Source: Gammaproteobacteria bacterium (GTDB taxonomy: Bacteria; Pseudomonadota; Gammaproteobacteria; Pseudomonadales; Azotimanducaceae). From it: a stretch of DNA of 64,000 bases. Both the position numbers and the translations under genes were made by a program. Below the pieces are notes generated by a model, which saw nothing but the letters and a program-made list of their open reading frames with translations, did no database searches and was not told where the DNA came from. The DNA lies in assembly GCA_002708765.1 (NCBI GenBank), contig PAPD01000012.1:27283-91282 (forward strand). The letters run 5' to 3'. Of this stretch, positions 27,924 to 38,329 are shown piece after piece; positions within the stretch are counted from its first letter, which is position 1; each line of letters opens with the position of its first letter.

Positions 27924-28862
27924 ATGGAATTCAAAAGGTTTGGCAGTACTGATCTTGAGGTGAGCAGGGTTGGGTTGGGTTGCGGAGGACACAGTCGACT
28001 TGGCTTGGTAAATGGAGGAGTAAGTCAAGCCTCCAGTATCGTTTCGCACGCCATGGATTTAGGCATAAATTTTTTCGATACAGCGAGAATATACGGTACC
28101 GAAGAGATAGTAGGTGAGGCTTTAAAAGGAAAGAGATCCGAATGTGTCATTAGTACTAAGACCTTGGTGATGGATCGGCAAGGTTCGTTTTTGAGTCCAG
28201 ATAAGATTGTGGGGTCTCTAGAGAAAAGTTTGTCGAGACTTAGAACAGATTACGTAGATATTTTTAACCTTCACGGGGTTCGCCCAGAGGAATTAGATTT
28301 TTGCCTCGAGAATTATCTTGAACCGCTTCTAAGGGAGGTCGCTAAAGGCAAAATCAGATATCTCGGTATCACGGAACTTTTTGGAGAGGATACGAGACAT
28401 GAGATGCTGGAAAAAGTTCTGGAAAGAGAAATCTTCGATAGTTTGATGGTAGGTTTTAATCTTCTCAATCCGTCGGCTAGAAAGAAAGTTTTTCCTTTAT
28501 GTGTTGAGAAAAATGTGGGTACACAGATTATGTTTTCGGTTAGGAGGGCGCTCTCGAACCCAGAACATCTGAAGAAGACAGTCGGTCAACTGATAGAAAA
28601 TAATGAAGTAGATGAAACTATGTTAGATAAAGACAATCCTCTTCAATTTTTGATGGATGAACCTGGTGTTCGCTCGGTTGTCGATGCCGCTTATCGGTTT
28701 TGTATTCGTGAGCCTGGCGTTGACGTTGTGCTTACAGGAACCGGTTCTAAGGAGCATTTATCGGAAAATGTTCGTGCGCTGACGGGTCCGGTTTTGTCAG
28801 ATGACCTTCTGCAAAGGCTTGAAAAAATATTTGGAGGAGTGACAACGGTTTCTGGCGATTAG
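27924..28862 (+). CDS. Aldo/keto reductase
   Basis: 'MEFKRFGSTDLEVSRVGLGCGGHSRLG', 'FFDTARIYGTEEIVGEAL', 'CVISTKT'; start placed at 27924 because the longer ORF overlaps the tRNA. Confidence 0.9.
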   Translation: MEFKRFGSTDLEVSRVGLGCGGHSRLGLVNGGVSQASSIVSHAMDLGINFFDTARIYGTEEIVGEALKGKRSECVISTKTLVMDRQGSFLSPDKIVGSLEKSLSRLRTDYVDIFNLHGVRPEELDFCLENYLEPLLREVAKGKIRYLGITELFGEDTRHEMLEKVLEREIFDSLMVGFNLLNPSARKKVFPLCVEKNVGTQIMFSVRRALSNPEHLKKTVGQLIENNEVDETMLDKDNPLQFLMDEPGVRSVVDAAYRFCIREPGVDVVLTGTGSKEHLSENVRALTGPVLSDDLLQRLEKIFGGVTTVSGD

Positions 28863-29701
28863 TTCGCCTTCTTCAAACGGTTAATCCCCTCATAAAAATC
28901 TAGCGGTTTTCTTCCAATAAGCTTTCTGAAATCATCAGAAACAAAATCTTTGTTCTCGAAGAGTCGCAGGAGTTCGTCAGATTCTATTGTCGGTATTATC
29001 GGAACGTGCTGGGTTAGACTTGCAATAATTTTGACAAGATTCTCAGGAAAAAATACCACCTTGGTCCTTTTGCCGAATTGTGAACTGCAAATTTCGATAA
29101 ATTCCTTGTAATGAATAGGTTTGTTCCCCGGAGCAATTATTGTCTTGCCAACCGTTTGTTCATTTTTCATGCATGCGAGAATTCCGTCTAGTAAGTCGTG
29201 AGCGGAGACAGGTTGTATAAGTGAATTTCCTGCTCTTGGAAAAGGTATAATGGGCGAAAGAGAGCTTAAACGAACAATTCGCTCTATATTATTTGATCCT
29301 GGCGCACCATAAATCATTGTAGGGTGAATAATCGTTGCCTCAACGTCACTGCTCCATACCTGCTTTACCATAGATTTTAGATCGACTGCTTTCTCATTCG
29401 GAAATCTTGTAAAGATTCTTGTCGATCCGATGGCTATTAATCGTTTGAACTGAGAGTTCACTTTTAATACTTCGGTAAGAATTGCTGGCTTTGAACAATG
29501 AATTAGGGTTTTGATTCCCTCCAGTTCTTTAAATAGGAAGGAAGTGTCTTTGGCATCTAATTCAACAAATTTTGCATGCTTCGAGGTAGTAATGTTTTTT
29601 TTATCTCGAGCGAATCCTATTACGTGGACATTTTCTTTTGACAGTTTTTCAAATAACAGCCTTCCTATACCTCGGCTCGCTCCGATAATGGCTACCGTCA
29701 T
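28859..29701 (-). CDS. NAD(P)-dependent epimerase/atypical SDR
   Basis: 'TVAIIGASRGIGRLLFEKL', 'IHPTMIYGAPGSNNIERIV'. Confidence 0.82.
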   Translation of the reverse strand: MTVAIIGASRGIGRLLFEKLSKENVHVIGFARDKKNITTSKHAKFVELDAKDTSFLFKELEGIKTLIHCSKPAILTEVLKVNSQFKRLIAIGSTRIFTRFPNEKAVDLKSMVKQVWSSDVEATIIHPTMIYGAPGSNNIERIVRLSSLSPIIPFPRAGNSLIQPVSAHDLLDGILACMKNEQTVGKTIIAPGNKPIHYKEFIEICSSQFGKRTKVVFFPENLVKIIASLTQHVPIIPTIESDELLRLFENKDFVSDDFRKLIGRKPLDFYEGINRLKKAN

Positions 29702-29920
29702 TTTGGTCTCGATGGTTTATGAATTGACCTGGAATCGCAATTGTAGCTAGTTTCTTCCTCATTTGTTATTTTTTGAAAGTAATACATGATGCTATGAGAT
29801 TTTGCTTTCAGTAAAAAAGGTAAAGTTTCTTTTTGTTGTCATCGTTTACCCCGGGATAGGGCAAATTTTCCGAATGCTATGATCTTCTTGATCGGCTGAA
29901 AATAGGAGTTAAAGATCGAT

Positions 29921-30673
29921 ATGGATGAACTGAACCTGAAAGACAAAGTTATTTTGATTACTGGTGGTAGCAGGGGGTTAGGCCGAGCCATGGCTTCAGG
30001 CTTTGCAAGAAATGGGGCACATGTGGCAATAGTATCTCGAAAACTTGAGTCTTGTGTTACCGCAGCTACAGAGATCAAAGAATGCTACGGGGTGCGAGCA
30101 TATCCTTTTGCGGCTCATGCTGCGGATTGGAACTCGATGGATTCCATGGTGGAGGCCGTTTATAAAGAGTTCGGAAAAGTCGATGTGCTAATAAATAATG
30201 CAGGCATGTCTCCGCTTTATCCTTCGCTGGATCAAGTGACTGAGGAGTTGTTTGATAAGGTCATCGGGGTCAACCTTAAAGGGCCCTTTCGGCTGAGTGC
30301 AAATGTGGGAGCTCGAATGGCGCAAGCTGATGGGGGTAGTATTATTAATGTTTCCAGCACAGCTTCAGTAACGGCAAGTCCGGGTTCTGAACCATATGGG
30401 GCTGCGAAAGCTGGTCTTAATGCTATAACGAGATCTTTTGCTCACGCCCTAGGGCCTAAAGTCAGGGTAAACTGTATTATGGCCGGACCTTTTTTGACCG
30501 ACATCAGCAAAGCCTGGGATATGGAAGAATTTAAGAAAAGAGCAAAGAAAACCATACCGATGGGTCGAGGTGGAGAGCCGGAAGAAATTGTCGGGGCTGC
30601 ACTCTATCTGGCTAGTAGTATGGCGGCCTATACAACCGGAGCTATTGTCGCTGTTGATGGTGGTGCTCATTAA
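29921..30673 (+). CDS. SDR family oxidoreductase
   Basis: 'VILITGGSRGLGRAMASGFA', 'INNAGMSP', 'YGAAKAGLNAITRSFAHALG', 'VDGGAH'. Confidence 0.93.
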   Translation: MDELNLKDKVILITGGSRGLGRAMASGFARNGAHVAIVSRKLESCVTAATEIKECYGVRAYPFAAHAADWNSMDSMVEAVYKEFGKVDVLINNAGMSPLYPSLDQVTEELFDKVIGVNLKGPFRLSANVGARMAQADGGSIINVSSTASVTASPGSEPYGAAKAGLNAITRSFAHALGPKVRVNCIMAGPFLTDISKAWDMEEFKKRAKKTIPMGRGGEPEEIVGAALYLASSMAAYTTGAIVAVDGGAH

Positions 30674-30734
30674 AACCTTGGGGGGGAATAAAAATACTGG
30701 TTTAGATGTGTTTGTTCCCCACCTTAGGGGTTTT
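30672..30734. terminator. Imperfect G/C-rich hairpin between convergent genes
   Basis: TTAAAACCTTGGGGGGGAA ... TTCCCCACCTTAGGGGTTTT between stops at 30673(+) and 30751(-). Confidence 0.35.
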
Positions 30735-30750
30735 GATCTATTTTTGTTTG

Positions 30751-31422
30751 CTATGCAGAGGCCGGCTTATCTTCGTCCTTCAGTCTGATTCGGCTCTTCT
30801 GTAACGGATATTTTGCGGTTATATCGGAGTAGAAATCTCTTAACCGAGACATGTCCTGGTGCAAGCTTGTCGTAAAGAAAGTGGGTCCAAGCCCAGCTTC
30901 TTTTTTACGGTAGTCCAGGTATCCGCATACGATCGGAATTTTTGCGGATTCCGCAATTCTGTAGAATCCTGATTTCCAATAATCGGTTCTCTCTCTGGTT
31001 CCCGATGGCGGGACAACTATAGCTACACCTTTATCTTCTTTTATTCTCCGAGTAAGGGTTTCTACTAGATTTCCTGCTTTGGATCGATCTACAGGAATCC
31101 CTCCTAGCATTCTGAATAACGGAGCAAGGGGAGTTCTGAATAATGAGTCCTTGCCAAGCCAGTTAATGCTAAAACCAAAAGAAGAAGCGGCAGCGATCAA
31201 GAAAACAAAATCCCAGTTGCTGGTATGAGGTGCAGCAATCACTATTACGTTCCGGTATTTAGGAAGAGACCCTGCTTTTTTCCAGCCGAATAGAAACAGT
31301 ACAACGTTGCCCATTAACGTCGCAAAGCGGCTGCATCTTTTAGGTGAGTTCTCTTCCAGCAATTTCTGGCTAAATACTTTCTTATTTTTTTTAGGTATGC
31401 TCAATTTAGCATTTGTCGTCAA
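30751..31422 (-). CDS. 1-acyl-sn-glycerol-3-phosphate acyltransferase (PlsC) family protein
   Basis: 'IVIAAPHTSNWDFVFL' (NHxxxxD-like HTSNWD), 'LGGIPVDRSKAGN', 'IVVPPSGTR'. Confidence 0.85.
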   Translation of the reverse strand: MTTNAKLSIPKKNKKVFSQKLLEENSPKRCSRFATLMGNVVLFLFGWKKAGSLPKYRNVIVIAAPHTSNWDFVFLIAAASSFGFSINWLGKDSLFRTPLAPLFRMLGGIPVDRSKAGNLVETLTRRIKEDKGVAIVVPPSGTRERTDYWKSGFYRIAESAKIPIVCGYLDYRKKEAGLGPTFFTTSLHQDMSRLRDFYSDITAKYPLQKSRIRLKDEDKPASA

Positions 31423-31520
31423 GTCTAACTAGAAAAATTTAGGTGAGAGGCCGTATTATAGTTAAGTGCTAGTTAGAACTTTTTCGAGTTCCATTTTTTG
31501 TAGGATAGAGGAACCAAAAA

Positions 31521-34500
31521 TTGAAAAAGATGGTTAATTTTTTCGGGAAGATTTCATTTCTAATTAGTTGCGTCTATCTTCCTGCTTTTGCCCAGAATCT
31601 GGAAACTGAGAAGCTGATTGAGGTTCGGTTTATTGGTGAATCTTCATCAGACAATTTCGAGCAGTTTGAAAACTCAATTGACGAACAGCTAGTCCGGATT
31701 ACAAGAAAGCTGTTGGCTACGGAAGGGGTCGAAGCAGCTCAAAAATTTCTCAGCGGGAAGATTACCTCTTTGGTTTCAAAAGGCGAATCAGAAATGCTCG
31801 ATTCACTATACGGAGCACTCAGGGCTGCGTCGACATATATCCCTGAAAGCGTTATTGCCGGTGGGCTTCAGGTGCCTGCTTTGGGTGCTGATCATGCACG
31901 GGTTTTTGCGAGTGTAAAAAAAGTAACTGATAAAGCAGAAAAAATGTTGGCTAGAAATAAACCTGAACGTGCAGTTTATTACCTTATAAAAGCTAAAGAA
32001 AAAGCGACGAAAGGGTTAGCAGATCACTGGTTGATGGTGCCGGTGCTGAAAAAAGCTGGAGCTCTCTACTACGAGGCTGGAAATGTTGAAGATGCCGTAA
32101 AGTCTTATGGCGAAGCCTTGAACTATTCTGCGAAAAATCTTGGCTCGGGACACCCGCAGACAATTGCAATAGCTTCTGATCTGGCCGAAATCTATGAAAG
32201 AGTGGGCGAATACCAGAGAGCCATCGATTTAAGGAATGTAATTTCGGAAACGGTTGAAGGGGTTCTTGGTTATTCTCATCATCTGTCGCTGAAAGCCTAT
32301 AATCAGCTAGCTAGTTCGTATCGATATGCTGGAGATCTTAGCTCGGCGTCGGCTATCTTGTCCTATGTCTGTGATACCTATGCAGAGTTTTATACTGATT
32401 TCCATCCGGAAACTTTGGATTGCAGGTCTGCTAGCGCTGATGTTTTTCTTCAGATGGGGGATTTGGCTGCCGCATATGAGATCCGGACAGATATTGGAGA
32501 TCATGTCAAATTTTCGGGTAATGTCCTGACCGAGGTAGGTTACCAAAATCTGATTGATATGGGAGAGATAAATAGACGACAGGGAAAATTTGATGATGCT
32601 GAAAGAATTCTTGCCGAAATGGTCGATAGTTCTGAGCAAGCTGGTCTTAAGGGATTACATAGAAAGGCTATCGGGTATCTGAGCAGAGTTTATTCCGATG
32701 CTGGAAAATCAGAGAAAGCTGCGAGTTTGCTTGAGTTTCTCATCGCCGATTTAGATAAAACAGGAGAGGTTGAATCTCTTTCTTATCTCAATATCTTGCT
32801 GGATCTGGGTGGCACATATCAGAAGCTTAGCAGATTTTCTGAAGCAGAAGAAAAATTCAAGTATATCTCTGATAAGGCCGTTGCTAGATATGGTGATCAA
32901 CATCCAACCTCTATCGTGGCAATGAATAACCTGGGAAATTTGTATGAGCAACTAGGAATTTATGATGATGCCGAACCGTTGCTGAGGCGGGCTTTAGAGT
33001 CTTCCGAAGCCTCTCAGGGGTTAGCTCATCCGCAAAGCTCTCGTATCAGAAACAATCTGGCCTTGTTGTTTGAGAGCCAGGGTAATTTTGAAGAGGCTGA
33101 GCCGCTATATAGAAATAGCTATCGATACATGGCTTCCTCTCTTGGTGAGGATCATCCTGACACTATAGCTGTCCTTAACAACTTAGCTTTTCTTTACATG
33201 TTGATGCAAAAATATGAGGAAGCGGCATCCATTTTTACGGATTTAATAGAGAAGTGGCGCCTTAGCTTAGGTTTCGATCATCAGAACGTGCTAAAAGCCA
33301 CCAACAATCTGGGACGAGTTTATATGCTTCTTGGCAGGCATGATGAAGCTGTCGAACTTATCTATCAAGCGTTGATTCTAAGGCAGCAAAAATTTGGGCA
33401 AATGCATATCGATACTATCCGTTCTCATATTGACTACGGAAAATTACTGATTGATATGGAAAATTTTGTTCCTGCTCTGGAAGAAATTCTTCTTGCTAAA
33501 AAGCTCGCGGAGGAGCTTCTGGGTGAGAAACACCCTTATACCTTTGAAGCCCTAAATGAACTCGCTCGATTTTACGAACTGCGAGGTGATATTGCCAAAG
33601 CTATTTCCTATCGAGAACTCGCAATGAAGAGACGAACAGAATTTTTGGATCAGATGCTTTGGACTGTAGGAGAAAATGCGAGGGAAGGATATATCAGGGT
33701 TCATCGTCCGGAACTATTTAGTTATTTGAGGTTGCTTGCAATTGATGGTGAATCGACCTCAGGAAAAAAAATTATTGAAGCTAGTATCAGTCGTAAGGGG
33801 CTTCTTCTAAGAATTAACTCACAGATCGAGCAAATTTCCAGATTTGCTAGAGATCCGGACCTTTCAGAGTTGGCTGCTCAGCTTGAAAAATCAAGGAAAG
33901 ATCTAGCTGCGTTGACTCTGTCTGGCCCAACATTAGAAACAAGGGATGGTCACCCAGAGGCTCTTTTCGAACTTGAGAGGAAGGTCAATGAACTTGAAGG
34001 AAAGCTGGGAAGGTCTAGTTTGAGGTATCGTTCGTCGACAACAGATTATCGTCTGGGTGATCTTGAACCGGCACTAAGAAATAGTTCCGCCCTGGTTGAT
34101 ATGCTCGTATATGAGTCCGAGGGTGATCGAAGCCTGGTTGCTGGGGTGTTAATCAAGTCGGCTGAGGGAGAGGTCGAATACTCTACTGTTAACTTTGGAT
34201 CATTAAAAAAAATTGAGTCTGTAATAAAGGAATACCGGGAGATTATACAAGATGAGTTTGCGGATGAAGATGAGATATTAGAGGTTGGTCAGTTGGCTTA
34301 TGAAACGCTCTGGGAGCCAGTGGTTAATACAATAGGAGATATCAACTACGTTTATCTTGTTCCCGATGGTTTAACGAATATTTTTCCGTTTAACGCTCTT
34401 ATTGATGATGATGAAGATTATTTGATAGAGAAGGTCCAATTACATTTCCTGACTTCGAGTGCAGATCTTCTGTCGAAGAAGAGTGAAAGAAAAGGTGGAG

Positions 34501-35339
34501 ATTACATTATTTTTGCGGGTCCAGATTATGATTCAGCGAATGTTCTGGATGACCGCGAATTACAGGAAGTGAAGGGTAAAAGAGCTCTGGCAACTAATCT
34601 AGGAATCCGGGCATCGGGTTCTGGTTTGAGAGGACTGAATTTTGCTCCTTTGCCTGGCGCCGAAGAGGAAGGGAAAGTTATTTCAGATAAGGTCCAGTCT
34701 AGAATTGATCCGCCAAGGGTTTATATTGGAGAATCCGCCCAGGAACGTGTTTTGATGGACAGTGTTCTTAAACCCGATGTGTTGCACATAGCCACGCACG
34801 GATTTTTTCTTGAAGCGGACGATTCTTTACGAAAACGCTTGCTAAAAATGCAGCGTTCCCTGGAGGTACAGGTTCCTCCTCCGGGAGATAATCCTTTACT
34901 TCGAGCCGGACTGGCATTTGCTGGAATAAATAAAAACGCGGCTTATCTTGGAGAGGTTGATCCTGCTAATGACGGTGTATTGACAGCGATGGAGGTTCTG
35001 TCTCTTGATCTGTTCGGAACTAAATTAGTCGTTCTCTCGGCGTGTGAGACCGGGTTGGGAGAGATTCATGAAGGTGAGGGCGTCTACGGTTTACGTAGAT
35101 CTTTTCAAGAGGCTGGGGTGGCAGAAATTGTAAGTTCTTTGTGGGAAGTCAGTGATGCAGGAACGCAGGCCTTGATGACTAGTTTTTATGAGCGTCTGGT
35201 CGGCGGTCAGTCTGCTAGAGAGGCTCTGAGAGAAGCCCAGCTAGATCTTATGAAGTCTCCTCAATGGGGCTATCCTTATGTTTGGTCCGCATTTACTATA
35301 TTTGGTAAAGATGCAGGCGAGGAGACTTCGATCAATTAG
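31521..35339 (+). CDS. Secreted TPR-repeat protein with C-terminal CHAT protease domain
   Basis: Signal peptide MKKMVNFFGKISFLISCVYLPAFAQ; kinesin-light-chain-like TPRs (LGxxHPxTxxxxNNLAxLYxxxG); CHAT dyad 'VLHIATHGFF' (His codon 34797) and 'VVLSACETGLG' (Cys codon 35043). Confidence 0.93.
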   Translation: MKKMVNFFGKISFLISCVYLPAFAQNLETEKLIEVRFIGESSSDNFEQFENSIDEQLVRITRKLLATEGVEAAQKFLSGKITSLVSKGESEMLDSLYGALRAASTYIPESVIAGGLQVPALGADHARVFASVKKVTDKAEKMLARNKPERAVYYLIKAKEKATKGLADHWLMVPVLKKAGALYYEAGNVEDAVKSYGEALNYSAKNLGSGHPQTIAIASDLAEIYERVGEYQRAIDLRNVISETVEGVLGYSHHLSLKAYNQLASSYRYAGDLSSASAILSYVCDTYAEFYTDFHPETLDCRSASADVFLQMGDLAAAYEIRTDIGDHVKFSGNVLTEVGYQNLIDMGEINRRQGKFDDAERILAEMVDSSEQAGLKGLHRKAIGYLSRVYSDAGKSEKAASLLEFLIADLDKTGEVESLSYLNILLDLGGTYQKLSRFSEAEEKFKYISDKAVARYGDQHPTSIVAMNNLGNLYEQLGIYDDAEPLLRRALESSEASQGLAHPQSSRIRNNLALLFESQGNFEEAEPLYRNSYRYMASSLGEDHPDTIAVLNNLAFLYMLMQKYEEAASIFTDLIEKWRLSLGFDHQNVLKATNNLGRVYMLLGRHDEAVELIYQALILRQQKFGQMHIDTIRSHIDYGKLLIDMENFVPALEEILLAKKLAEELLGEKHPYTFEALNELARFYELRGDIAKAISYRELAMKRRTEFLDQMLWTVGENAREGYIRVHRPELFSYLRLLAIDGESTSGKKIIEASISRKGLLLRINSQIEQISRFARDPDLSELAAQLEKSRKDLAALTLSGPTLETRDGHPEALFELERKVNELEGKLGRSSLRYRSSTTDYRLGDLEPALRNSSALVDMLVYESEGDRSLVAGVLIKSAEGEVEYSTVNFGSLKKIESVIKEYREIIQDEFADEDEILEVGQLAYETLWEPVVNTIGDINYVYLVPDGLTNIFPFNALIDDDEDYLIEKVQLHFLTSSADLLSKKSERKGGDYIIFAGPDYDSANVLDDRELQEVKGKRALATNLGIRASGSGLRGLNFAPLPGAEEEGKVISDKVQSRIDPPRVYIGESAQERVLMDSVLKPDVLHIATHGFFLEADDSLRKRLLKMQRSLEVQVPPPGDNPLLRAGLAFAGINKNAAYLGEVDPANDGVLTAMEVLSLDLFGTKLVVLSACETGLGEIHEGEGVYGLRRSFQEAGVAEIVSSLWEVSDAGTQALMTSFYERLVGGQSAREALREAQLDLMKSPQWGYPYVWSAFTIFGKDAGEETSIN

Positions 35340-35416
35340 TCCTGGATTATAATCTCAAATTGGAATTAGACTTTAGCTTTGGGTTAGTTGAAAATAAAGG
35401 ACATCGAGATCAGGAA

Positions 35417-36736
35417 ATGGAAGTGATGAGGATAAAAAATCTTTGTTTGAAGTTCTTAGTTGTTCTAGTGGTTTCTAATTCTGCTTCTGTTTGCGGGCAA
35501 TCTCTTGAAGATGCAATAAGGATAACCTTGAAAACGAACCCTGACATCCAGGCAGGTTTCTATGGTGTGGCGGCTGCCGAGGAATTGAAAAACCAGGTTA
35601 GAGGAGGTTTTTTCCCGTCTGTGGACCTGGTTTTTTCTGGTGGTCATGAGGAATCCAACAATACTACAACTCGTGCCTTAGGTGAGGATGGGCTTGATAT
35701 GACTCGGGTCGAGCGCAGCATAAAAGTTACGCAGCTGCTTTTTGATGGGAATGCGACTAGGAATTTGGTACGACAGCAAGGAGCTATGGTTAATGCTGCT
35801 TTGGCAAGGCTCCTAAATGCCCAGGAATCGACTAGTCTTCGAGTAATTCAGGTATATATGGAAGTTCTCCGACGAGGAGAGATCGTTCGTTTGTCTGAAC
35901 AGAACTTGGGTTATCACGATGAGACATTGAAAAAGATTAATGAACGGTATCAGAGCGGGGTAGGGACCAAGGTAGATGTTATTCAAACACGAGGCAGGCA
36001 AGCCCAATCTAAGTCTAATGTGTTGTTGGCGAGGCGGGATAGTAAGAATGGAGATGCTGAGTATTATAGAGTAGTTGGGGAATATCCGAGCGATTTAATT
36101 GTTCCTGAGAACCTGCCTAGCATTCCTAGTACGCTAGAAGCTGCGATTCAGATCGCGTTATCTAATAATCCGAATATCAAGGCAATCGAATCGGAACTAG
36201 AAGCCGCAGTTGCTGCGAGGAAGCAGGCTCGGGCCTCGTTTTATCCTCGTTTCGATCTCGAGGTTGGTGCAACCAGGAACGATGATACCGATGGATCGGT
36301 TGGCCCTAATGATGATGAGACTGCAGTAGTTCGAATGACCTATAATATATATCGAGGAGGGGCGGACAGAGCTAGGCTCAATGAAGCGGAAGCCCAGGAG
36401 TTTGCAGTTCGTGAGAGTTTGCGGAGCGCTCGACGAGCGGTCCAGGAAGATACCACGCTGGTCTGGAACGAGTTACAGGACATTCTCCTGCGTATCGAAT
36501 ATCTAGAGGCCCATGTAAAGTCTACGACGGAAGTTCTTGCTGTTTATCGAGAGCAATTATCTTTGGGTAAAAGGACCTTGCTGGATTTGCTGGATGTCCA
36601 AAACGAATTGCTTAGAGCACAAATTGTGCGTGTTTCAGGTGACTACGCTGCTTTGTTTGCAAGATATAGAGTTCTCGCAAGTATTGGTAACCTGCTTGGC
36701 GGAATGAGTATCGAAGTCGAGCAATCACTGGACTAG
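35417..36736 (+). CDS. TolC family outer-membrane protein (type I secretion/efflux)
   Basis: 'LEDAIRITLKTNPDIQAG', 'INERYQSGVGTKVDVIQTRGR', 'LGKRTLLDLLDVQNELLRAQ'; ORF extends to 35360, signal peptide follows ATG at 35417/35426. Confidence 0.9.
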   Translation: MEVMRIKNLCLKFLVVLVVSNSASVCGQSLEDAIRITLKTNPDIQAGFYGVAAAEELKNQVRGGFFPSVDLVFSGGHEESNNTTTRALGEDGLDMTRVERSIKVTQLLFDGNATRNLVRQQGAMVNAALARLLNAQESTSLRVIQVYMEVLRRGEIVRLSEQNLGYHDETLKKINERYQSGVGTKVDVIQTRGRQAQSKSNVLLARRDSKNGDAEYYRVVGEYPSDLIVPENLPSIPSTLEAAIQIALSNNPNIKAIESELEAAVAARKQARASFYPRFDLEVGATRNDDTDGSVGPNDDETAVVRMTYNIYRGGADRARLNEAEAQEFAVRESLRSARRAVQEDTTLVWNELQDILLRIEYLEAHVKSTTEVLAVYREQLSLGKRTLLDLLDVQNELLRAQIVRVSGDYAALFARYRVLASIGNLLGGMSIEVEQSLD

Positions 36737-36885
36737 AAAAACTGTTTAAAAACTTTGCTAAACTTCATTGTTTAAGTCTTTATTTGAGCGAATGAATTAA
36801 ATCAAGCGCGGATAGTTAGCTTGTACCTCGTTCGGTTCGTGAGTTACTTTAAAAAAATCAATAATCGGGTGTCGGGCATCATCTT

Positions 36886-38289
36886 ATGCGAGGGGTAGGG
36901 GTAGATTTTGGCACATCTAACAGTGCAGCGGCTTGTTACGATGGAAAAAGGGTTTACATGGTAGGGCTCGAAGGCGATGAACCGATTATGCCTACAGCTA
37001 CTCACTTGGATCGAAAATGGCAACCCAAAACAGGTCAAGAAGCAGTAACACAGTACATAGAAGAAAACAGAAACAGGATGGTTGAACTTACGCCTGAAGT
37101 CATAGCTAAAACGACTATGATTGGTTCGGAATATCAGGCACCTGCGGCCGAAGCTGATAGGTCGAACATGGCTGATGTCTATGGTAAACCAGTGATAGAC
37201 AAAGGCATGCCAGGAAGACTTTTTAGAGGAATAAAGAGACTACTAGGTAGTGATTCATTAAAAAGATTGATGGTATTTGATCGTCCATTTCGTTTAGTAG
37301 CGTTAATAACTCCAATTTTTCTTCGGATTAAAAAATCGGTTGAACATTCGATAGATAGACCATTAACGAGTATTCATTGCGGGCATCCGGTTGTTTTTGA
37401 GGGTAGTGATAGAAATACGAATTCGATCGCTTTTTCCAGGCTTTCTGAGGCCTGTTCGTATGCGGGCTTACGAAACGTCATATTTTTTCCCGAACCAGTT
37501 GCCGCAGCATTAAGTTACCTTTATGCCGATAAGTCAATAGAATCAGGTTTTGTTCTTGCTTTTGACTTTGGGGGTGGGACGATGGATCTCTCTGTTATCG
37601 AATTCAAAAAAAATGATTTTAAGGTTCGAGCCACCGGCGGTTTGCCTTTGGGAGGTGATCATATTGACCAGTTAATTTTCCAGGAATTTTTGTCACCTGC
37701 ATTAGGAAAGGGCGAAATTTGGTCGCGCATGCGTGATGGTAAGTTAGTTGAAAACGAATTTCCTTTTGACGAGATTGAAGAAAAACTCCTTAACTGGACT
37801 GTCACCTATATGCTCAATCAGAATCAATATCGTGCAAATATAATTGACCGGATTGAACAAGGTGGGCCGGGCGCAGCGAAATTTCAGCGTTTATTAGATC
37901 TGATTTCCCACAATCAAAGCTATCTGGTTTTTCAGGAAATCAGGCGAGCTAAAGCTACCTTGTCGTTTCAGGAGATTTCACTGATTGATATTCCAGAGCT
38001 CGATCTGTCACTAGAGATTTCAAGATCTGATCTTGAAAGAATCATTCGAACGATGTTGAACCAGATTGCCTTGGAGATGGATTCGGTTCTGAGCAAGGCT
38101 GGTCTGGAAGATAACGAAATTGATATAGTGGTTCGGACTGGGGGTTCGTCGCAGATCGCTTCAGTAAAGCAGGCACTAAGCGATAGGTTTCCCGGCAAGG
38201 TTGTTGAGCATGACCCGTTTACTAGTGTGGCTGCTGGACTCGCTATAGCTAATTATCATGGATTTAGATTCGAGGTGGAATCGGGCTAG
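36886..38289 (+). CDS. Hsp70 family protein, YegD-like
   Basis: 'GVDFGTSNSAAACYDG', 'VLAFDFGGGTMDLSVIEF', 'VVRTGGSSQIASVKQAL'. Confidence 0.9.
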   Translation: MRGVGVDFGTSNSAAACYDGKRVYMVGLEGDEPIMPTATHLDRKWQPKTGQEAVTQYIEENRNRMVELTPEVIAKTTMIGSEYQAPAAEADRSNMADVYGKPVIDKGMPGRLFRGIKRLLGSDSLKRLMVFDRPFRLVALITPIFLRIKKSVEHSIDRPLTSIHCGHPVVFEGSDRNTNSIAFSRLSEACSYAGLRNVIFFPEPVAAALSYLYADKSIESGFVLAFDFGGGTMDLSVIEFKKNDFKVRATGGLPLGGDHIDQLIFQEFLSPALGKGEIWSRMRDGKLVENEFPFDEIEEKLLNWTVTYMLNQNQYRANIIDRIEQGGPGAAKFQRLLDLISHNQSYLVFQEIRRAKATLSFQEISLIDIPELDLSLEISRSDLERIIRTMLNQIALEMDSVLSKAGLEDNEIDIVVRTGGSSQIASVKQALSDRFPGKVVEHDPFTSVAAGLAIANYHGFRFEVESG

Positions 38290-38329
38290 TTAAAAAGATT
38301 TATGGGTATCAAAGCCAAAAAATATGTGT

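Noticed and set aside
31521-35339. TPR-CHAT protein as part of a type III-E gRAMP/Craspase or gasdermin-type defence system
   Set aside because: No Cas7-11-like, reverse transcriptase, gasdermin or CRISPR sequence nearby; the protein has a signal peptide, so a cytosolic CRISPR-linked role is unlikely.
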